This document shows, in pieces, positions 45,861 to 57,500 of a DNA stretch of 64,000 nucleotides. How positions within the stretch are numbered: position 1 is the first letter of the stretch; each line of letters begins with the position of its first letter. The notes beneath the pieces were generated by a model that worked only from the letters and a program-made list of their open reading frames with translations, was not told the DNA's origin and did no database searches. The stretch lies in assembly GCF_003605385.1 (NCBI RefSeq), contig NZ_QYTV02000005.1:197684-261683 (forward strand), read 5' to 3'. The translations under genes were made by a program, and so were the position numbers. The DNA comes from Siminovitchia acidinfaciens (lineage in GTDB: Bacteria > Bacillota > Bacilli > Bacillales > Bacillaceae_C).

Positions 45861-46663
45861 TTACTATTTAATTTAAAATTTATGATGATGTTCGCTGTTT
45901 CTTCAACGGCTTTATTCGTTACATCAATGATTTTGCAGCCTATTTTTTTAGCAATCCTGTCAAAGTAATCGATCTCACGGCGAATCCTTTCAATATTCGC
46001 ATAGATGGCATTATCATCAAGACCAAGTGTCAGTAGTCTTTCTCTACGGATTTCATAAAGCTTCTCCGCACTGATTTTTAAGCCGATGCATTTGTCTGGA
46101 TCGATTTTGAATAACTCCTCCGGGGGATCGACTTCAGGAACGACAGGAACATTTGCCACTTTGTATCTTTTATGAGCAAGATATTGTGATAGCGGTGTTT
46201 TTGATGTTCTTGACACCCCGATTAAAACTATGTCCGCTCTGAGCAGCCCTCTTGGATCTCGTCCATCATCATATTTTACTGCAAATTCAATCGCTTCAAC
46301 TCTTTTAAAGTAATCAGCATCCAATTTGCGTACTAATCCTGGTTCATTAAGGGGCATTTTATCAAACACTTGCTCAAATGTTGACATCAGCGGCCCAAGA
46401 ACATCGACTGCATGTATGTTGGATTTCTTTGCTTTTTCAACCAGGTACTCTCTAATATCCGGCTTTACCAGCGTAAAGATAATAATCCCATTATTCATCT
46501 TTGCCAATGAAACAACTTCATCGATATTTTCTCGTTCTTCTACGTAAGGTATGCGTTTAATTATTACTTTCGGTTGGAAAAACTGGCTCATTGCCGCCTT
46601 TGTTACAAGTTCGGCAGTCTCTCCCACGGAGTCTGATACTACATATATCACCGGTTCTGTCAT
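45857..46663 (-). CDS. yqfL: Pyruvate, phosphate dikinase regulatory protein (YqfL)
   Basis: A 268-aa DUF299/PPSR family enzyme. It phosphorylates PPDK on threonine with ADP and dephosphorylates it with phosphate. The [15 protein letters not shown] stretch (about residues 150-164) is the P-loop-like ADP site. It lies 24 bp downstream of ccpN, in line with the ccpN-yqfL pair of B. subtilis, where CcpN controls gluconeogenesis and YqfL fine-tunes it. Confidence 0.92.
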   Translation of the reverse strand: MTEPVIYVVSDSVGETAELVTKAAMSQFFQPKVIIKRIPYVEERENIDEVVSLAKMNNGIIIFTLVKPDIREYLVEKAKKSNIHAVDVLGPLMSTFEQVFDKMPLNEPGLVRKLDADYFKRVEAIEFAVKYDDGRDPRGLLRADIVLIGVSRTSKTPLSQYLAHKRYKVANVPVVPEVDPPEELFKIDPDKCIGLKISAEKLYEIRRERLLTLGLDDNAIYANIERIRREIDYFDRIAKKIGCKIIDVTNKAVEETANIIINFKLNSN

Positions 46664-46687
46664 GATTTATCATCTCCCGTCATTCAA

Positions 46688-47323
46688 CTAACCTTCTTGT
46701 TCGGCAAGCGCCACAAACGCTTTTGTTATATTCGTTTTCGTAAGCCTGCCGATTACTTCGTATCCAGAATTCGTCTTTTTTACTACGGGAACTGCATCAA
46801 TCTGAGTATCAATCAACTTTTTTGCTACATCAATCAACAAATCATCTTTTTCGCACATCGTAATATTGGGCATCCTAGTCATTATTATGTTAACCGGCAG
46901 GGTGGACAACTCTTGCTGCCCCAGACTCGCCCTCAACAAGTCCTTTCGGGAAAGTACCCCCGCTAGATGATGTTCATCGTCCGTTACAAAAACCGTTCCA
47001 ACATCTTCGAGGAAAATTGTAACAATTGCATCATAAACAGAAACATTTTCACTGATGACTACAGGGATAGACTGATAGTCTTTGACAGTCAGTTTCTTCA
47101 TGCTTTCTGCCAAAAGCTGTGTCCCTGTTTTGCCAGTATAAAAATAGCCGACCCTTGGCCGCGCGTCCAAATATCCAGCCATCGTTAAAATAGCCAGGTC
47201 GGGACGCAAAGTGGCGCGAGTCAAGTTCAGTCTTTCCGCAATGTGCTCACCTGTTATCGGACCGTTTTCCTTGACGATTTCCAATATTCGATCCTGTCTT
47301 TTGCTGAGTTCGATCGTGCTCAC
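46688..47323 (-). CDS. ccpN: Transcriptional repressor CcpN
   Basis: A 211-aa regulator of gluconeogenic genes (gapB, pckA and sr1 in B. subtilis). An N-terminal HTH (STIELSKRQDRILEIVKENGPITGEHIAERLNLTRATLRPDL) is followed by two CBS domains that sense ATP/ADP. The second of two consecutive GTG codons (47323) fits the family start MSTIEL. Confidence 0.94.
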   Translation of the reverse strand: MSTIELSKRQDRILEIVKENGPITGEHIAERLNLTRATLRPDLAILTMAGYLDARPRVGYFYTGKTGTQLLAESMKKLTVKDYQSIPVVISENVSVYDAIVTIFLEDVGTVFVTDDEHHLAGVLSRKDLLRASLGQQELSTLPVNIIMTRMPNITMCEKDDLLIDVAKKLIDTQIDAVPVVKKTNSGYEVIGRLTKTNITKAFVALAEQEG

Positions 47324-47326
47324 CAC

Positions 47327-47585
47327 CTATGGACATGAAATGAGACATACTTATTAGAATTAGTATATACTATTTAGCACCCAAAGAGAATCTCTATCCA
47401 TAAAAGGTACACAAATTTAGAGCCGTATGGAATTTGTCTTTGCCCGTACTTCATCATAGGGCTTGTATTTTTGCTTTTCAAACTGTGAAGACAGGATGTT
47501 CTTGATGTATGCGAAACGAGAAGACTTCTGCATAATCCTGCCGCGCCAAAGGACAGGGAATGCTTCAGCGGCGGTACATCGCACG
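47327..47585. other. Intergenic region upstream of ccpN
   Basis: About 260 bp between ccpN and the repeat fragment near glyS. It must hold the ccpN promoter; the 47340-47380 stretch is AT-rich (TATATACT and similar) but I cannot place a -35/-10 pair. No gene is visible. Confidence 0.4.
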
Positions 47586-47668
47586 AAGGAAAAGCGTAAG
47601 CTTTTTCGAGGATGTGGCGGTCTGAGGCGACCAGCGCTTGTCGCCCCTGAGCAGCCGTTTTCCGCTTT
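47586..47668 (+). repeat. Related repeat fragment 12
   Basis: GGAAAAGCGTAAGC at the left end and GTTTTCCGCTTTTCC at the right end are inverted forms of the family 5' end, flanking CGGTCTGAGGCGACCAGCGCTTGTCGCC. It may be two fused ends. Confidence 0.45.
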
Positions 47669-47670
47669 TC

Positions 47671-49737
47671 CTACTTCACTTGAACTTCATTCATCATTGC
47701 AAAGCTTCCAATCAAATCTGAGAGCTTTTTCATTTGAGCCAATCTGTTCTTTCGCACTGTATTGTCTTCAGCCATAACCATTGTGTGATCAAAATAGGCG
47801 TAGATTGCCGGAGATAAGTTTTTAAGTGCCGTAAAACGTGCTTCAGAGCTATTTTCGGATGTAAAAATAGCCAGCGCATTTTTATATTCCTCAAATAAAA
47901 TTTCTTCTTCTTTGTTTTCAAAAGCGTCCGGTTTTACCTCACTGTCTTCTTCCGCTTTTTGGGCGATGTTCATTACACGCGCCAATGATTCCACTGTCTC
48001 TTTGAAATCACCTTCATCCTTATGTTCATTCAAGGTGCCGGCGCGGTCGATCATCTCGGGAACTCCGTGCAGCTTTCCGCCAATTACTGCTTCAATAATG
48101 TCATAGCGGATATTTTGCTCCTGAAGAAGGTGCTTGATCCGCAGCTTGAAAAACTGCTGTAGACTCTCCTTCAAATCCGCATTTTCAATCTTGACATCCT
48201 CTTTCGTAATTTCAATCACCCGATTGAGAAGGTCTTCCAAAGAGAAATTCCAATTCATGCCTTTTAAAATATTGACTACACCTGTTGCGTTCCTGCGTAA
48301 TGCATATGGATCATGGGATCCGGTCGGTATTAATCCGATAGCGAAAGCCGTCACAATCGTATCCATTTTATCCGCGACTCCCACAAGGGCACCGATAAGG
48401 GACTCAGGAATTTCATCCTGTGCATGACGCGGCTGATAATGCTCATTGATTGCCCTTGCCACTTCGGCCTGTTCGCCTTTTTGTAGAGCATATTTTTCAC
48501 CCATTATACCTTGCAGCTCCGGGAATTCATCCACCATATTTGTTACAAGGTCAAATTTGCTTATAGCAGCAGCCCTGTCAGCCATTTGTATTTGACCTTC
48601 CGACAGTTCCAGCAAAGTGCATAATTCTTTAGTGATTTTTTGAACCCTGTTGACCTTTTGTGACAGCGTTCCAATTTTTTCATGGTAGATGATTGATTCA
48701 AGTTTTTTTAAAGCCTCGGCAATCTCTAGCTTTTGATCTTCTTCATAGAAGAATTCCGCATCAGCCAATCTTGCCCGCAGTACTTTCTCATTTCCCTTTG
48801 CAACAATGTCAATACTGCTGTCCCCACCGTTCCTGACCGATACAAAGTATGGGAGCAGGCTTCCTTGCGCGTCTTTAACAGGAAAATATCGCTGATGTGT
48901 CTTCATCGAAGTGATAAGCACTTCCTCAGGTAGATTTAAAAACTTTTCATCAAAATTCCCGTAAAAAGCTGTCGGATATTCCACCAAGTTTGTTACCTCA
49001 TCCAATAAATCATCTTCGGTCGGTATGACCCAGCCGTTTTCTTTTTCAAGATCAGCAATCTGCGAAGCAATGATCTGCTTTCTTTTCTCTGTATCGGCAA
49101 CAACAAATTGATCTTTAAGAGCCTCTTCATAATGCTGAGGCAAATCGATTGTAACATCTTGTCCCAAGAAGCGGTGGCCCATCGTTACATTACCTGCAGA
49201 TGCTCCCGCAACAGTGAAATGAATTACCTCATTGCCAAAAAGTGCGACAAGCCACCTGATAGGGCGAAGATAACGAAGTTGATGGCTTCCCCAGCGCATG
49301 CTGTTGGGAAAACTCATCCCTTCCACCAAAGTTTTGAGCTGTGGAAGTAAATCCACTGTTTTTTCTCCTTGAATAAATCGTTTGATATGGGCATATTCAA
49401 TACCTTTGATTTCTTTGAAATAAATATCATCAGGTGTCATACCTTGTGATCGGCTGAAGCCCATTGCTGCTTTTGACCAATTTCCACTTTCATCGAGAGC
49501 GATTTTTTTAGCTGGGCCTTTTGCTTCTTCTTCCGTATCCAGTTGCGACTCCGCAACATTCTTAACGAGAACAGCCAATCTTCTCGGCGAGGAAAATGCA
49601 AAAAGATCACCATGACCGATTCCCTGTTCATCCAACCATTTTTGAATTTTTTCCTCAAACTGATTGATGGATCCCCGTATAAATCTGGCAGGCATTTCTT
49701 CCAAACCGATTTCAAGCAATAAATCGCGATTACTCAT
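47671..49737 (-). CDS. glyS: Glycyl-tRNA synthetase beta subunit
   Basis: A 688-aa beta chain of the alpha2beta2 glycyl-tRNA synthetase, responsible for tRNA binding. It has the [14 protein letters not shown] start, the HD-like domain ([24 protein letters not shown]) and a C-terminal anticodon-binding domain. The ATG at 49737 ([11 protein letters not shown]) has AAGGAGGG upstream and overlaps glyQ by 8 bp, so it is coupled. Confidence 0.95.
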   Translation of the reverse strand: MSNRDLLLEIGLEEMPARFIRGSINQFEEKIQKWLDEQGIGHGDLFAFSSPRRLAVLVKNVAESQLDTEEEAKGPAKKIALDESGNWSKAAMGFSRSQGMTPDDIYFKEIKGIEYAHIKRFIQGEKTVDLLPQLKTLVEGMSFPNSMRWGSHQLRYLRPIRWLVALFGNEVIHFTVAGASAGNVTMGHRFLGQDVTIDLPQHYEEALKDQFVVADTEKRKQIIASQIADLEKENGWVIPTEDDLLDEVTNLVEYPTAFYGNFDEKFLNLPEEVLITSMKTHQRYFPVKDAQGSLLPYFVSVRNGGDSSIDIVAKGNEKVLRARLADAEFFYEEDQKLEIAEALKKLESIIYHEKIGTLSQKVNRVQKITKELCTLLELSEGQIQMADRAAAISKFDLVTNMVDEFPELQGIMGEKYALQKGEQAEVARAINEHYQPRHAQDEIPESLIGALVGVADKMDTIVTAFAIGLIPTGSHDPYALRRNATGVVNILKGMNWNFSLEDLLNRVIEITKEDVKIENADLKESLQQFFKLRIKHLLQEQNIRYDIIEAVIGGKLHGVPEMIDRAGTLNEHKDEGDFKETVESLARVMNIAQKAEEDSEVKPDAFENKEEEILFEEYKNALAIFTSENSSEARFTALKNLSPAIYAYFDHTMVMAEDNTVRKNRLAQMKKLSDLIGSFAMMNEVQVK

Positions 49738-50623
49738 GGCTGGATCCCTCCTTTTCGTGCTGTAAAATCGGAAAACCGAGTTTTTCCCTTTCATCATAAA
49801 AAGTCTTCGCTACATGACGGGCCATATTTCTCATCCTTGAAATATAAGCAGTCCGTTCGGTGACTGAAATTGCTCCTTTGGCATCAAGAAGGTTGAAGAC
49901 ATGCGAGCATTTTAAAATATAATCATATGCAGGGTGAACAAGCCCCTCTTCCATCTGTCTTTTAGCTTCTTTTTCATACGTGTTGAACAAGGTGAATAAC
50001 ATATCTTGGTCAGATGTTTCAAAAGCGTATTTGGAATGCTCATATTCCGGTTGATAGAAAATATCCCTGATTGTAAAGCCGTCTGTCCACTCCAGATCAA
50101 ATACATTGTCTTTTTCTTGAATGTATGAAGCGAGACGTTCAATTCCATATGTCAATTCTACGGATACTGGCTTGCACTCCAAACCGCCAACCTGTTGGAA
50201 GTATGTAAACTGAGTAATTTCCATACCATCCAGCCATACTTCCCATCCGAGTCCTGCACATCCAAGCGATGGGTTTTCCCAGTTATCTTCAACAAACCGG
50301 ATATCGTGTTCTAATGGATCAATCCCCAGTTTTTTCAACGAATCCAAGTACATTTCCTGAATGTTTTCCGGCGAAGGCTTCATAATCACCTGGAATTGAT
50401 GGTGCTGATAAAGCCTGTTCGGATTTTCTCCGTATCGGCCGTCCGCCGGCCGCCTTGAAGGCTCTACATAAGCAACATTCCAAGGTTCCGGACCAATTGC
50501 CCTTAGGAATGTATAAGGGCTCATCGTCCCAGCGCCTTTTTCCACATCATACGCCTGCATTAAAATGCAGCCGTAGTCGGACCAATGCTTTTGCAACGTT
50601 AAAATCATTTCCTGTATATTCAT
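49730..50623 (-). CDS. glyQ: Glycyl-tRNA synthetase alpha subunit
   Basis: A 297-aa class II catalytic chain that activates glycine. Class II motif 2 is seen around [28 protein letters not shown] (about residues 52-79). The ATG at 50623 ([11 protein letters not shown]) has GGAAAGGG upstream. It is expressed through a T-box leader, but a repeat lies between terminator and start codon. Confidence 0.95.
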   Translation of the reverse strand: MNIQEMILTLQKHWSDYGCILMQAYDVEKGAGTMSPYTFLRAIGPEPWNVAYVEPSRRPADGRYGENPNRLYQHHQFQVIMKPSPENIQEMYLDSLKKLGIDPLEHDIRFVEDNWENPSLGCAGLGWEVWLDGMEITQFTYFQQVGGLECKPVSVELTYGIERLASYIQEKDNVFDLEWTDGFTIRDIFYQPEYEHSKYAFETSDQDMLFTLFNTYEKEAKRQMEEGLVHPAYDYILKCSHVFNLLDAKGAISVTERTAYISRMRNMARHVAKTFYDEREKLGFPILQHEKEGSSHE

Positions 50624-50641
50624 GCAAAACACCCTTTCCAT

Positions 50642-50765
50642 TAGAAAAGCGTAAGCACTTTGTTCAGCGTGGGCAAACTAGACACCACCCGTTAGCCACC
50701 ACAGGGAAGTAGCTGGGTCCCTTGCGGGTCTTGGCACTAGCACAATATGTGCGTCGCTGGACAAA
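50642..50765 (+). repeat. Dispersed hairpin repeat, copy 13, in the glyQ leader
   Basis: TTAGAAAAGCGTAAGCACTTTGTTCAGC, GCCACCACAGGGAAGTAGCTGG, GGCACTAGCAC, GTGCGTCGCTGGACAAAG. It lies entirely between the T-box terminator and the glyQ ATG, so it is transcribed in the glyQS mRNA in antisense orientation. Confidence 0.7.
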
Positions 50766-50812
50766 GTAAATACTTTTTCTATCAACATTTAATGTTTTAT
50801 TACTTTCTTTAA

Positions 50813-50862
50813 ATAAAAAAACTCCCGTCCCTATGCTCATAAAAAGCATAGGGACGAGAGTT
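50813..50862 (-). terminator. T-box terminator hairpin
   Basis: ACTCTCGTCCCTATGC pairs with GCATAGGGACGGGAGT, one mismatch, followed on the minus strand by TTTTTTTATTT. Confidence 0.9.
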
Positions 50863-51024
50863 ACCCGCGGTTCCACCCTATTTGCCGTATATTTCGGCCT
50901 CTTTGAAAATCCCGCTCGGGACTGCCTTCACTGCGATACCATACCCGGCTTGCACCTTCCCGGGTTCGCTGAAATGGGGTCACGCAACTACTACTTTCCG
51001 TCTTAGCAGGTATTATATTCACTA
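50863..51024 (-). promoter_or_regulatory. Glycyl T-box riboswitch leader of glyQS
   Basis: The minus strand carries the T-box sequence AGGGTGGAACCGCGGGT (50879-50863) and an upstream Stem I region with GAACCCGGGAAGGTGC..GCCGGGTATGG. In this location it must sense uncharged tRNA-Gly and permit read-through to glyQS. I did not place the specifier codon with confidence. Confidence 0.9.
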
Positions 51025-51030
51025 AGAATA

Positions 51031-51059
51031 AAAATAATGGAAACAGAGGCAGTTGTCAA
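51031..51059 (-). promoter_or_regulatory. Promoter of the T-box-glyQS transcript
   Basis: On the minus strand TTGACA (51059-51054), 17 bp, TATTTT (51036-51031). Confidence 0.7.
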
Positions 51060-51067
51060 CCTTTTTG

Positions 51068-51820
51068 TCATAGTCTGTCCCTCAATGAATCCATTTGCTC
51101 CAAAAACCGCTTTGATTTTAGATAAAGTCCCGAATATTCATCATAGTACATATCAATTGCCTGCTTCAATTCTTTTTTCGTCTCGGGCTTAACCGATATA
51201 GTCCCCAAACGGCCCAAATCAAAATAATAAAATAACCGTAGAAGCTTAATTGCATTTTGGCTTAGAGGCAAAAAATGCGGATCCTTATCAAAACAACGGT
51301 GGCAAATGAGCCCGTTCTCCTTAATCGAAAAGCCGAAATTGCCTTCCGCGGCGCCGCAAACAGTGCAATTCCTCATTTCCGGATAAAGCCCCAACACCTG
51401 AAGCATTTTCATTTCAAATATGTGGGTAATGATTTCCGGATCATTATCCTCGCTTATATAATTGAGTGACTGATACAGCATTTCAAATAAATATGGGTTC
51501 GGTTCATTATCCTGGGTACTTCTGTCAACCATTTCCACAATGTACGTAGCATAGGCGGTCTTAAAAATATCCTCTTTCAAGCCCCTTAAAGGGGATATAA
51601 TTTCACCCTGCTGAAGTGTACCAAGACCGCGTCCAGTTTGAATTAAAAAGTAACCGTATGTAAACAGCTGGGAAACTGCAGCAAGACGGCTGTTCGTTTT
51701 TTTTGCCCCCCTTGCCATGGCGGAAATTTTCCCCGCTTCCCTGCTGTATATGGCAGTTATTTTATGTGATTCACCATAATCCGTCGTTCTGATTACAATG
51801 CCTTCAATTTTTTCCAACAT
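51068..51820 (-). CDS. recO: DNA repair protein RecO
   Basis: A 250-aa RecO with an OB-fold N-terminus (MLEKIEGIVIRTTDYGESHKITAIYS), helical middle, and four-cysteine zinc site (CTVCG..CHRC near residues 148-175). It loads RecA on SSB-coated DNA in gap repair. The ATG at 51820 has AAAGGGG 8 bp upstream. Confidence 0.93.
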   Translation of the reverse strand: MLEKIEGIVIRTTDYGESHKITAIYSREAGKISAMARGAKKTNSRLAAVSQLFTYGYFLIQTGRGLGTLQQGEIISPLRGLKEDIFKTAYATYIVEMVDRSTQDNEPNPYLFEMLYQSLNYISEDNDPEIITHIFEMKMLQVLGLYPEMRNCTVCGAAEGNFGFSIKENGLICHRCFDKDPHFLPLSQNAIKLLRLFYYFDLGRLGTISVKPETKKELKQAIDMYYDEYSGLYLKSKRFLEQMDSLRDRL

Positions 51821-51832
51821 GTCATTAACCCC

Positions 51833-51855
51833 TTTTACAGTATCATACTGTAAAA
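51833..51855. repeat. 23-bp palindrome between yqzL and recO
   Basis: TTTTACAGTA-TCA-TACTGTAAAA, perfect 10-bp arms with a 3-nt centre, 13 bp before the recO start codon. It is not a LexA-type box and has no T tail. Confidence 0.6.
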
Positions 51856-51883
51856 GGGTGTTCAAAACAAAGTAAAGTTATGG

Positions 51884-52030
51884 TCAGGAAACAGGATAGT
51901 TGATCACATCAGCCTTGTCGGTAATCGGCAGAGTATTCATCATGTGTTCTTCTTTCTCCAGTTCCTTTAGAAGCAGGTAAATATCGATGTTTCCCGTCTT
52001 CTTAAAAACTTTCCAAGTAAACTCATACAT
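51884..52030 (-). CDS. yqzL: YqzL family protein
   Basis: A 48-aa protein starting MYEFTWKVFKKTGNIDIYLLLKELE and ending YPVS, matching the YqzL-family small protein found between era and recO in Bacillus. The function is unknown. GGCGGGA lies upstream of the ATG at 52030. Confidence 0.8.
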   Translation of the reverse strand: MYEFTWKVFKKTGNIDIYLLLKELEKEEHMMNTLPITDKADVINYPVS

Positions 52031-52132
52031 TTGAATCCCGCCTTTCTTTGTGATGGTTGTATGAATATGTTTGTCCACGCGCCCCAGGACGATTCAACGT
52101 AAAATTTGTTAATCGAACCAATATATCATTTG

Positions 52133-53930
<1,798 letters not shown>

Positions 53931-54275
53931 AAAGCGCAAGCGCCTTGCTCAGCCCCGACAAGCACAAGACGATTCCCGAGGAGGCAGTTCTTCAGCCAAG
54001 CTGCTGAGTTCCACCACATCATGTGAAACTTCTCTGAAAGTGCTTCATGCGTCTTTGCGACGAGCTGAACAATGACTTCTTCGTATATGCTTTGGCGCAG
54101 GAGCACGCTCTTCCTTGCATGCTTGTGACCTTGAGGGGCTAGGCGCTGGCCGGCTTAAAGCGCCACGTCCTGTGGCGCAGGCGGCACTAGGACATCCTGT
54201 TCGTCGGCAGGCTCGGGCTGCGACGTCCTGTCGCTTCGCCTGCACTAGGACATCCTGTCCGTCGGAGCTGGACGT
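53931..54275 (+). repeat. Dispersed hairpin repeat, longest copy 14
   Basis: AAAAGCGCAAGCGCCTTGCTC, AGCCCCGACAAGCACAAGACGATTCCC, GAGGAGGCAG, the middle module (CAGCCAAGCTGCTGAG, CATCATGTGAAACTTCTCTG, TTTGCGACGAGCTGAACAA), TGCTTGTGACCTTGAGGGGCTAGGCGCTGG, then an internal tandem of GGCACTAGGACATCCTGT-type units ending GTCGGAGCTGGAC. Confidence 0.85.
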
Positions 54276-54336
54276 AGCACAAATAGATAATAATTTATCA
54301 ACAAACTTATGCGGTTTATAATTTCCTATACAAATA

Positions 54337-54357
54337 AAAAACTGCCCTTAAGGCAGC
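54337..54357 (-). terminator. Terminator of dgkA
   Basis: On the minus strand GCTGCCTTAAGGGCAG folds with CTGCC/GGCAG arms followed by TTTTTT. Confidence 0.75.
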
Positions 54358-54358
54358 T

Positions 54359-54748
54359 TTACTGGAACAACTCCAAAACTTTTGGCAAAAAAATAATTAC
54401 ACCAATCACAATGGTCATTATGGCAAAAACAAGGACAGCCCCTGCAGCCAGATCCTTTGCCTGCTTGGCCAGAGGCTTAATTTCTTCTGTGGCAAGGTCG
54501 ACAGCCCTTTCAATAGCTGAATTCAGCAATTCAAGGGAGAACATGCCAAAGATACAAATCAATACAAACAGCCATTCCACCTTGTTCAATTGGAAAGCAA
54601 AACCGCACATACTCACAATTACAGCAGCAATCAAATGGATCTGAAAATTTTTCTCCGTTCTTGCTGCGTACCACACCCCTTGAATAGCATAGGTGAAAGA
54701 CCCGATTACACGTCGGCGGGAAAATGGGGTTTTACCTTTCCAAGCCAT
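54359..54748 (-). CDS. dgkA: Diacylglycerol/undecaprenol kinase DgkA
   Basis: A 129-aa membrane kinase with three to four helices. The EFLNSAIERAVDL-type signature reads ELLNSAIERAVDLATEEIKPLAKQAKDLAAGAVLV. In Gram-positives this family phosphorylates undecaprenol rather than diacylglycerol. The start overlaps ybeY by 17 bp. Confidence 0.9.
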   Translation of the reverse strand: MAWKGKTPFSRRRVIGSFTYAIQGVWYAARTEKNFQIHLIAAVIVSMCGFAFQLNKVEWLFVLICIFGMFSLELLNSAIERAVDLATEEIKPLAKQAKDLAAGAVLVFAIMTIVIGVIIFLPKVLELFQ

Positions 54749-55205
54749 AACTCTTCAATATATCCTCTTGTCTAGTAAACATTCGCTTTTCATCTTCTTC
54801 GGTCATATGGTCATATCCGAGTAGATGGAGGAAACCGTGTACTGTCAAAAAGCCTAGTTCACGAATATATGAGTGTCCGTACTCCTCAGCCTGCTTTAAC
54901 GCCATATCAATGGAGATGACAATATCACCCAGCATTCGAGGAAGGTTTTCAGCTCCGGCTATTTCCGTTTCACCTTCCCCCATTTCCTCCATAGCAAAAG
55001 AAATAACATCTGTTGGAGAATCTTTCCCCCTGTAAGTTCTGTTTATTTCCTGAATAGCGTCATTGGAAACAAATGTGACGGAAAGTTCACTGTCCTTATC
55101 CACTGATTCCATCTCTGCCGCATGATTTAACAGCTTTTCCAATAAATTCATCTCTTCTTGTTTCACATCATCTGTCTCATCCATGAAGTCAATATTCAAT
55201 CTCAT
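54732..55205 (-). CDS. ybeY: Endoribonuclease YbeY (rRNA maturation factor)
   Basis: A 157-aa metallo-endoribonuclease that trims rRNA. The zinc site is HGFLHLLGYDH near residues 124-134. It is located between dgkA and pgpH, as in other bacilli, and overlaps dgkA. Confidence 0.95.
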   Translation of the reverse strand: MRLNIDFMDETDDVKQEEMNLLEKLLNHAAEMESVDKDSELSVTFVSNDAIQEINRTYRGKDSPTDVISFAMEEMGEGETEIAGAENLPRMLGDIVISIDMALKQAEEYGHSYIRELGFLTVHGFLHLLGYDHMTEEDEKRMFTRQEDILKSYGLER

Positions 55206-55207
55206 TT

Positions 55208-57364
55208 TTAAATCACCTTCTGCTCCTTATTTCCCGGATATTCAATCCTTGAGTGAAAAATGCCGCTCAACGTTTCACAAAATGTTTGTTTAATGAGTTC
55301 CAATTGTTTGATAGTAATATCACATTCATTCAGCTGGCCATCAAGCAGCCGGTCTTTTACAATGGAATCAACGAGTGATTTGATGGTCTCTGGTGTAGGC
55401 TGGCTCAATGAACGGACTGCTGCTTCCACGCAATCTGCCAAACTGATGACTGCTGCTTCTCTTGATTGCGGTTTCGGTCCCGGATACCTGTATTCAGATT
55501 CCTCCACATCCTCACACATTTCCACCGCTTTATAATAAAAGAACTTCAAAAGCGTAGTTCCATGATGCTGTTCCGCAATATCCACTAATTCCTTCGGCAT
55601 TTTATGCTTCCTTAATTCCTCAACACCATCGGTTACATGGGCGATGATAATATCCTTGCTTGTTGCAGGTGGAAGCTTATTATGCGGATTTTCCATGTTC
55701 ATCTGGTTTTCAATGAAAAAGTGCGGCCTTTTCGTTTTTCCAAGGTCGTGATAATAGGCCCCGACTCTTGCAAGCAGGCCGTTGGCACCGATGGCCTCAC
55801 ATGCCGATTCGGCTAAGTTGGCAACCATGACACTATGGTGGTATGTACCTGGTGCCTCAATAAGGATTCTTTTTAACAACGGATGATTTGGACTGGACAA
55901 TTCTATCAGTCGCATCGTTGATAAAATACCGAAACCGACTTCCAAAAAAGGAAGAATCCCCATTGTCAAAACTGCGGACAAGATACCGGAAACGACACCG
56001 AACACAATGAAGAATAAATACTCAATGTTGGAAATTTGACCGTTTCCAATAAACAACAGGAAAAAAATAAGTAAAACATTAACACAGGAAACTAATAGCC
56101 CTGCACGCAGTAAATTAAATCGTTCACTTCTGCCCGATAAGAAGATAACACCTGCTAGACCACTGAAAAGAATGTAAAGTGCAATTTCCACTTCTATTGT
56201 GCCCGAAATGCTATCATGGAAAACAATGCTTCCGCAAGCGGCTAAAATAATGGCCATAAGCAGAGCAAAGCGCTCATTTATCATGATTCGGATAATCATG
56301 GGTGCCATTGCTGCCGGGAAAAGATAGGCAAGATTGTACTGATCAAGTTCCTCCATCAGACTCATGATCTTCATAACAACAAGTGCTCCGACAAAGACAA
56401 TTCCCAGAAGCAGCGCAAAGCTTTGCTTTTTTTCCTCAGACTCTTTCATTTTCGAAAAAGGTATATACAAGGCGCCAATGGAGAGCAGAACAAATATAGC
56501 CAGTCCTATAAATGGCTTGACTGTCGGCTTGCTTTTCAAAAGACCAAGCATATCAAGCTGTCTGTAAATATCCCTGTCAATAAGGTGTCCCTCTTGGACA
56601 ATGATCTGACCTTGCAATATTTTAACGGGTTCCACTTCTCCCATTGCATGGTTTTTTCGTTCCTCAGTTAGCCTAGGATCATAGAGCTCATTTGGAATGA
56701 TAGCATATTTTCCAAGCTCAATTGAAGCATTTTCCACAGTTTTCGCCAAACCTGCCGCTGTAATGCGATCAATTAAAACTGACCTTACCCTATTTACTTG
56801 ATCCTCCCGAATTTTTCCATTCATGATTGCTTCGACATTATTAACAAGAATGCCCCTTGCTTTTTCAAGTTCGGATGGGTCCGCTTCCAGCAGTTGAATA
56901 AGCGTCTGATCGGAAATTGTTTCGGTGACATCCTCGGTAACATCTGCCGTCAACTTGGATTTCAACAATGAGAGCTTTGAAGAAATCGGCTGGATTTCCT
57001 CTTTGCCGTCTTCCTTATTATTTTTGTCCGCCTCTTCCTGATTCACTTCGTTGACAAAATCAAAAATGGATGTCAGCAGCAGTACCCTATTTTGAGCCAT
57101 TTCCTTTTTATAGACATATACATTTTCGATTTCTTCTGCTGCTATATTTCTCTCTTCCGCTGTTTTTTCTTCATCTTCAATCGTTTTCGGAGAGCGAATT
57201 GTTTTATCTGCTACTGAAAACAGCTCCATATCATATGTTTCAGGCTTCACGTTGGAATAAAGGATGCCGAATAATAAGAGGCCCAATATTAAAAATACGA
57301 GCCCTGCAAACAACTTATAACTAAGAATCTTCCGTATATTTTTGATATACTCTTGAAAGTTCAT
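55208..57364 (-). CDS. pgpH: Cyclic-di-AMP phosphodiesterase PgpH (7TM-HD)
   Basis: A 718-aa protein with an N-terminal helix, an extracellular 7TMR-HDED domain (about 50-280), a seven-helix membrane block, and a C-terminal HD domain with HHSVMVANLAE and YYHDLGKTKRPHFF. In Bacillus and Listeria this family hydrolyses c-di-AMP to pApA. The ATG at 57364 (MNFQEYIKNI) has GGAGGAG upstream. Longer starts lack a site. Confidence 0.92.
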   Translation of the reverse strand: MNFQEYIKNIRKILSYKLFAGLVFLILGLLLFGILYSNVKPETYDMELFSVADKTIRSPKTIEDEEKTAEERNIAAEEIENVYVYKKEMAQNRVLLLTSIFDFVNEVNQEEADKNNKEDGKEEIQPISSKLSLLKSKLTADVTEDVTETISDQTLIQLLEADPSELEKARGILVNNVEAIMNGKIREDQVNRVRSVLIDRITAAGLAKTVENASIELGKYAIIPNELYDPRLTEERKNHAMGEVEPVKILQGQIIVQEGHLIDRDIYRQLDMLGLLKSKPTVKPFIGLAIFVLLSIGALYIPFSKMKESEEKKQSFALLLGIVFVGALVVMKIMSLMEELDQYNLAYLFPAAMAPMIIRIMINERFALLMAIILAACGSIVFHDSISGTIEVEIALYILFSGLAGVIFLSGRSERFNLLRAGLLVSCVNVLLIFFLLFIGNGQISNIEYLFFIVFGVVSGILSAVLTMGILPFLEVGFGILSTMRLIELSSPNHPLLKRILIEAPGTYHHSVMVANLAESACEAIGANGLLARVGAYYHDLGKTKRPHFFIENQMNMENPHNKLPPATSKDIIIAHVTDGVEELRKHKMPKELVDIAEQHHGTTLLKFFYYKAVEMCEDVEESEYRYPGPKPQSREAAVISLADCVEAAVRSLSQPTPETIKSLVDSIVKDRLLDGQLNECDITIKQLELIKQTFCETLSGIFHSRIEYPGNKEQKVI

Positions 57365-57465
57365 TTCTCTCCTCCACCACCTTTTTACCGTAACAAAAGG
57401 ATCCATATGTCAAATATAGCAGGTCCTAGCAGTAATGACACTACAAACTTTGATAAAATTAATGA

Positions 57466-57500
57466 AACAACCCCTGAACTTATCGTCCTGGGGTTGTTTC
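57466..57500 (-). terminator. Terminator containing the phoH stop
   Basis: AACAACCCC and GGGGTTGTT pair on the minus strand followed by TCATT. The stop codon of phoH is inside. Confidence 0.65.
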
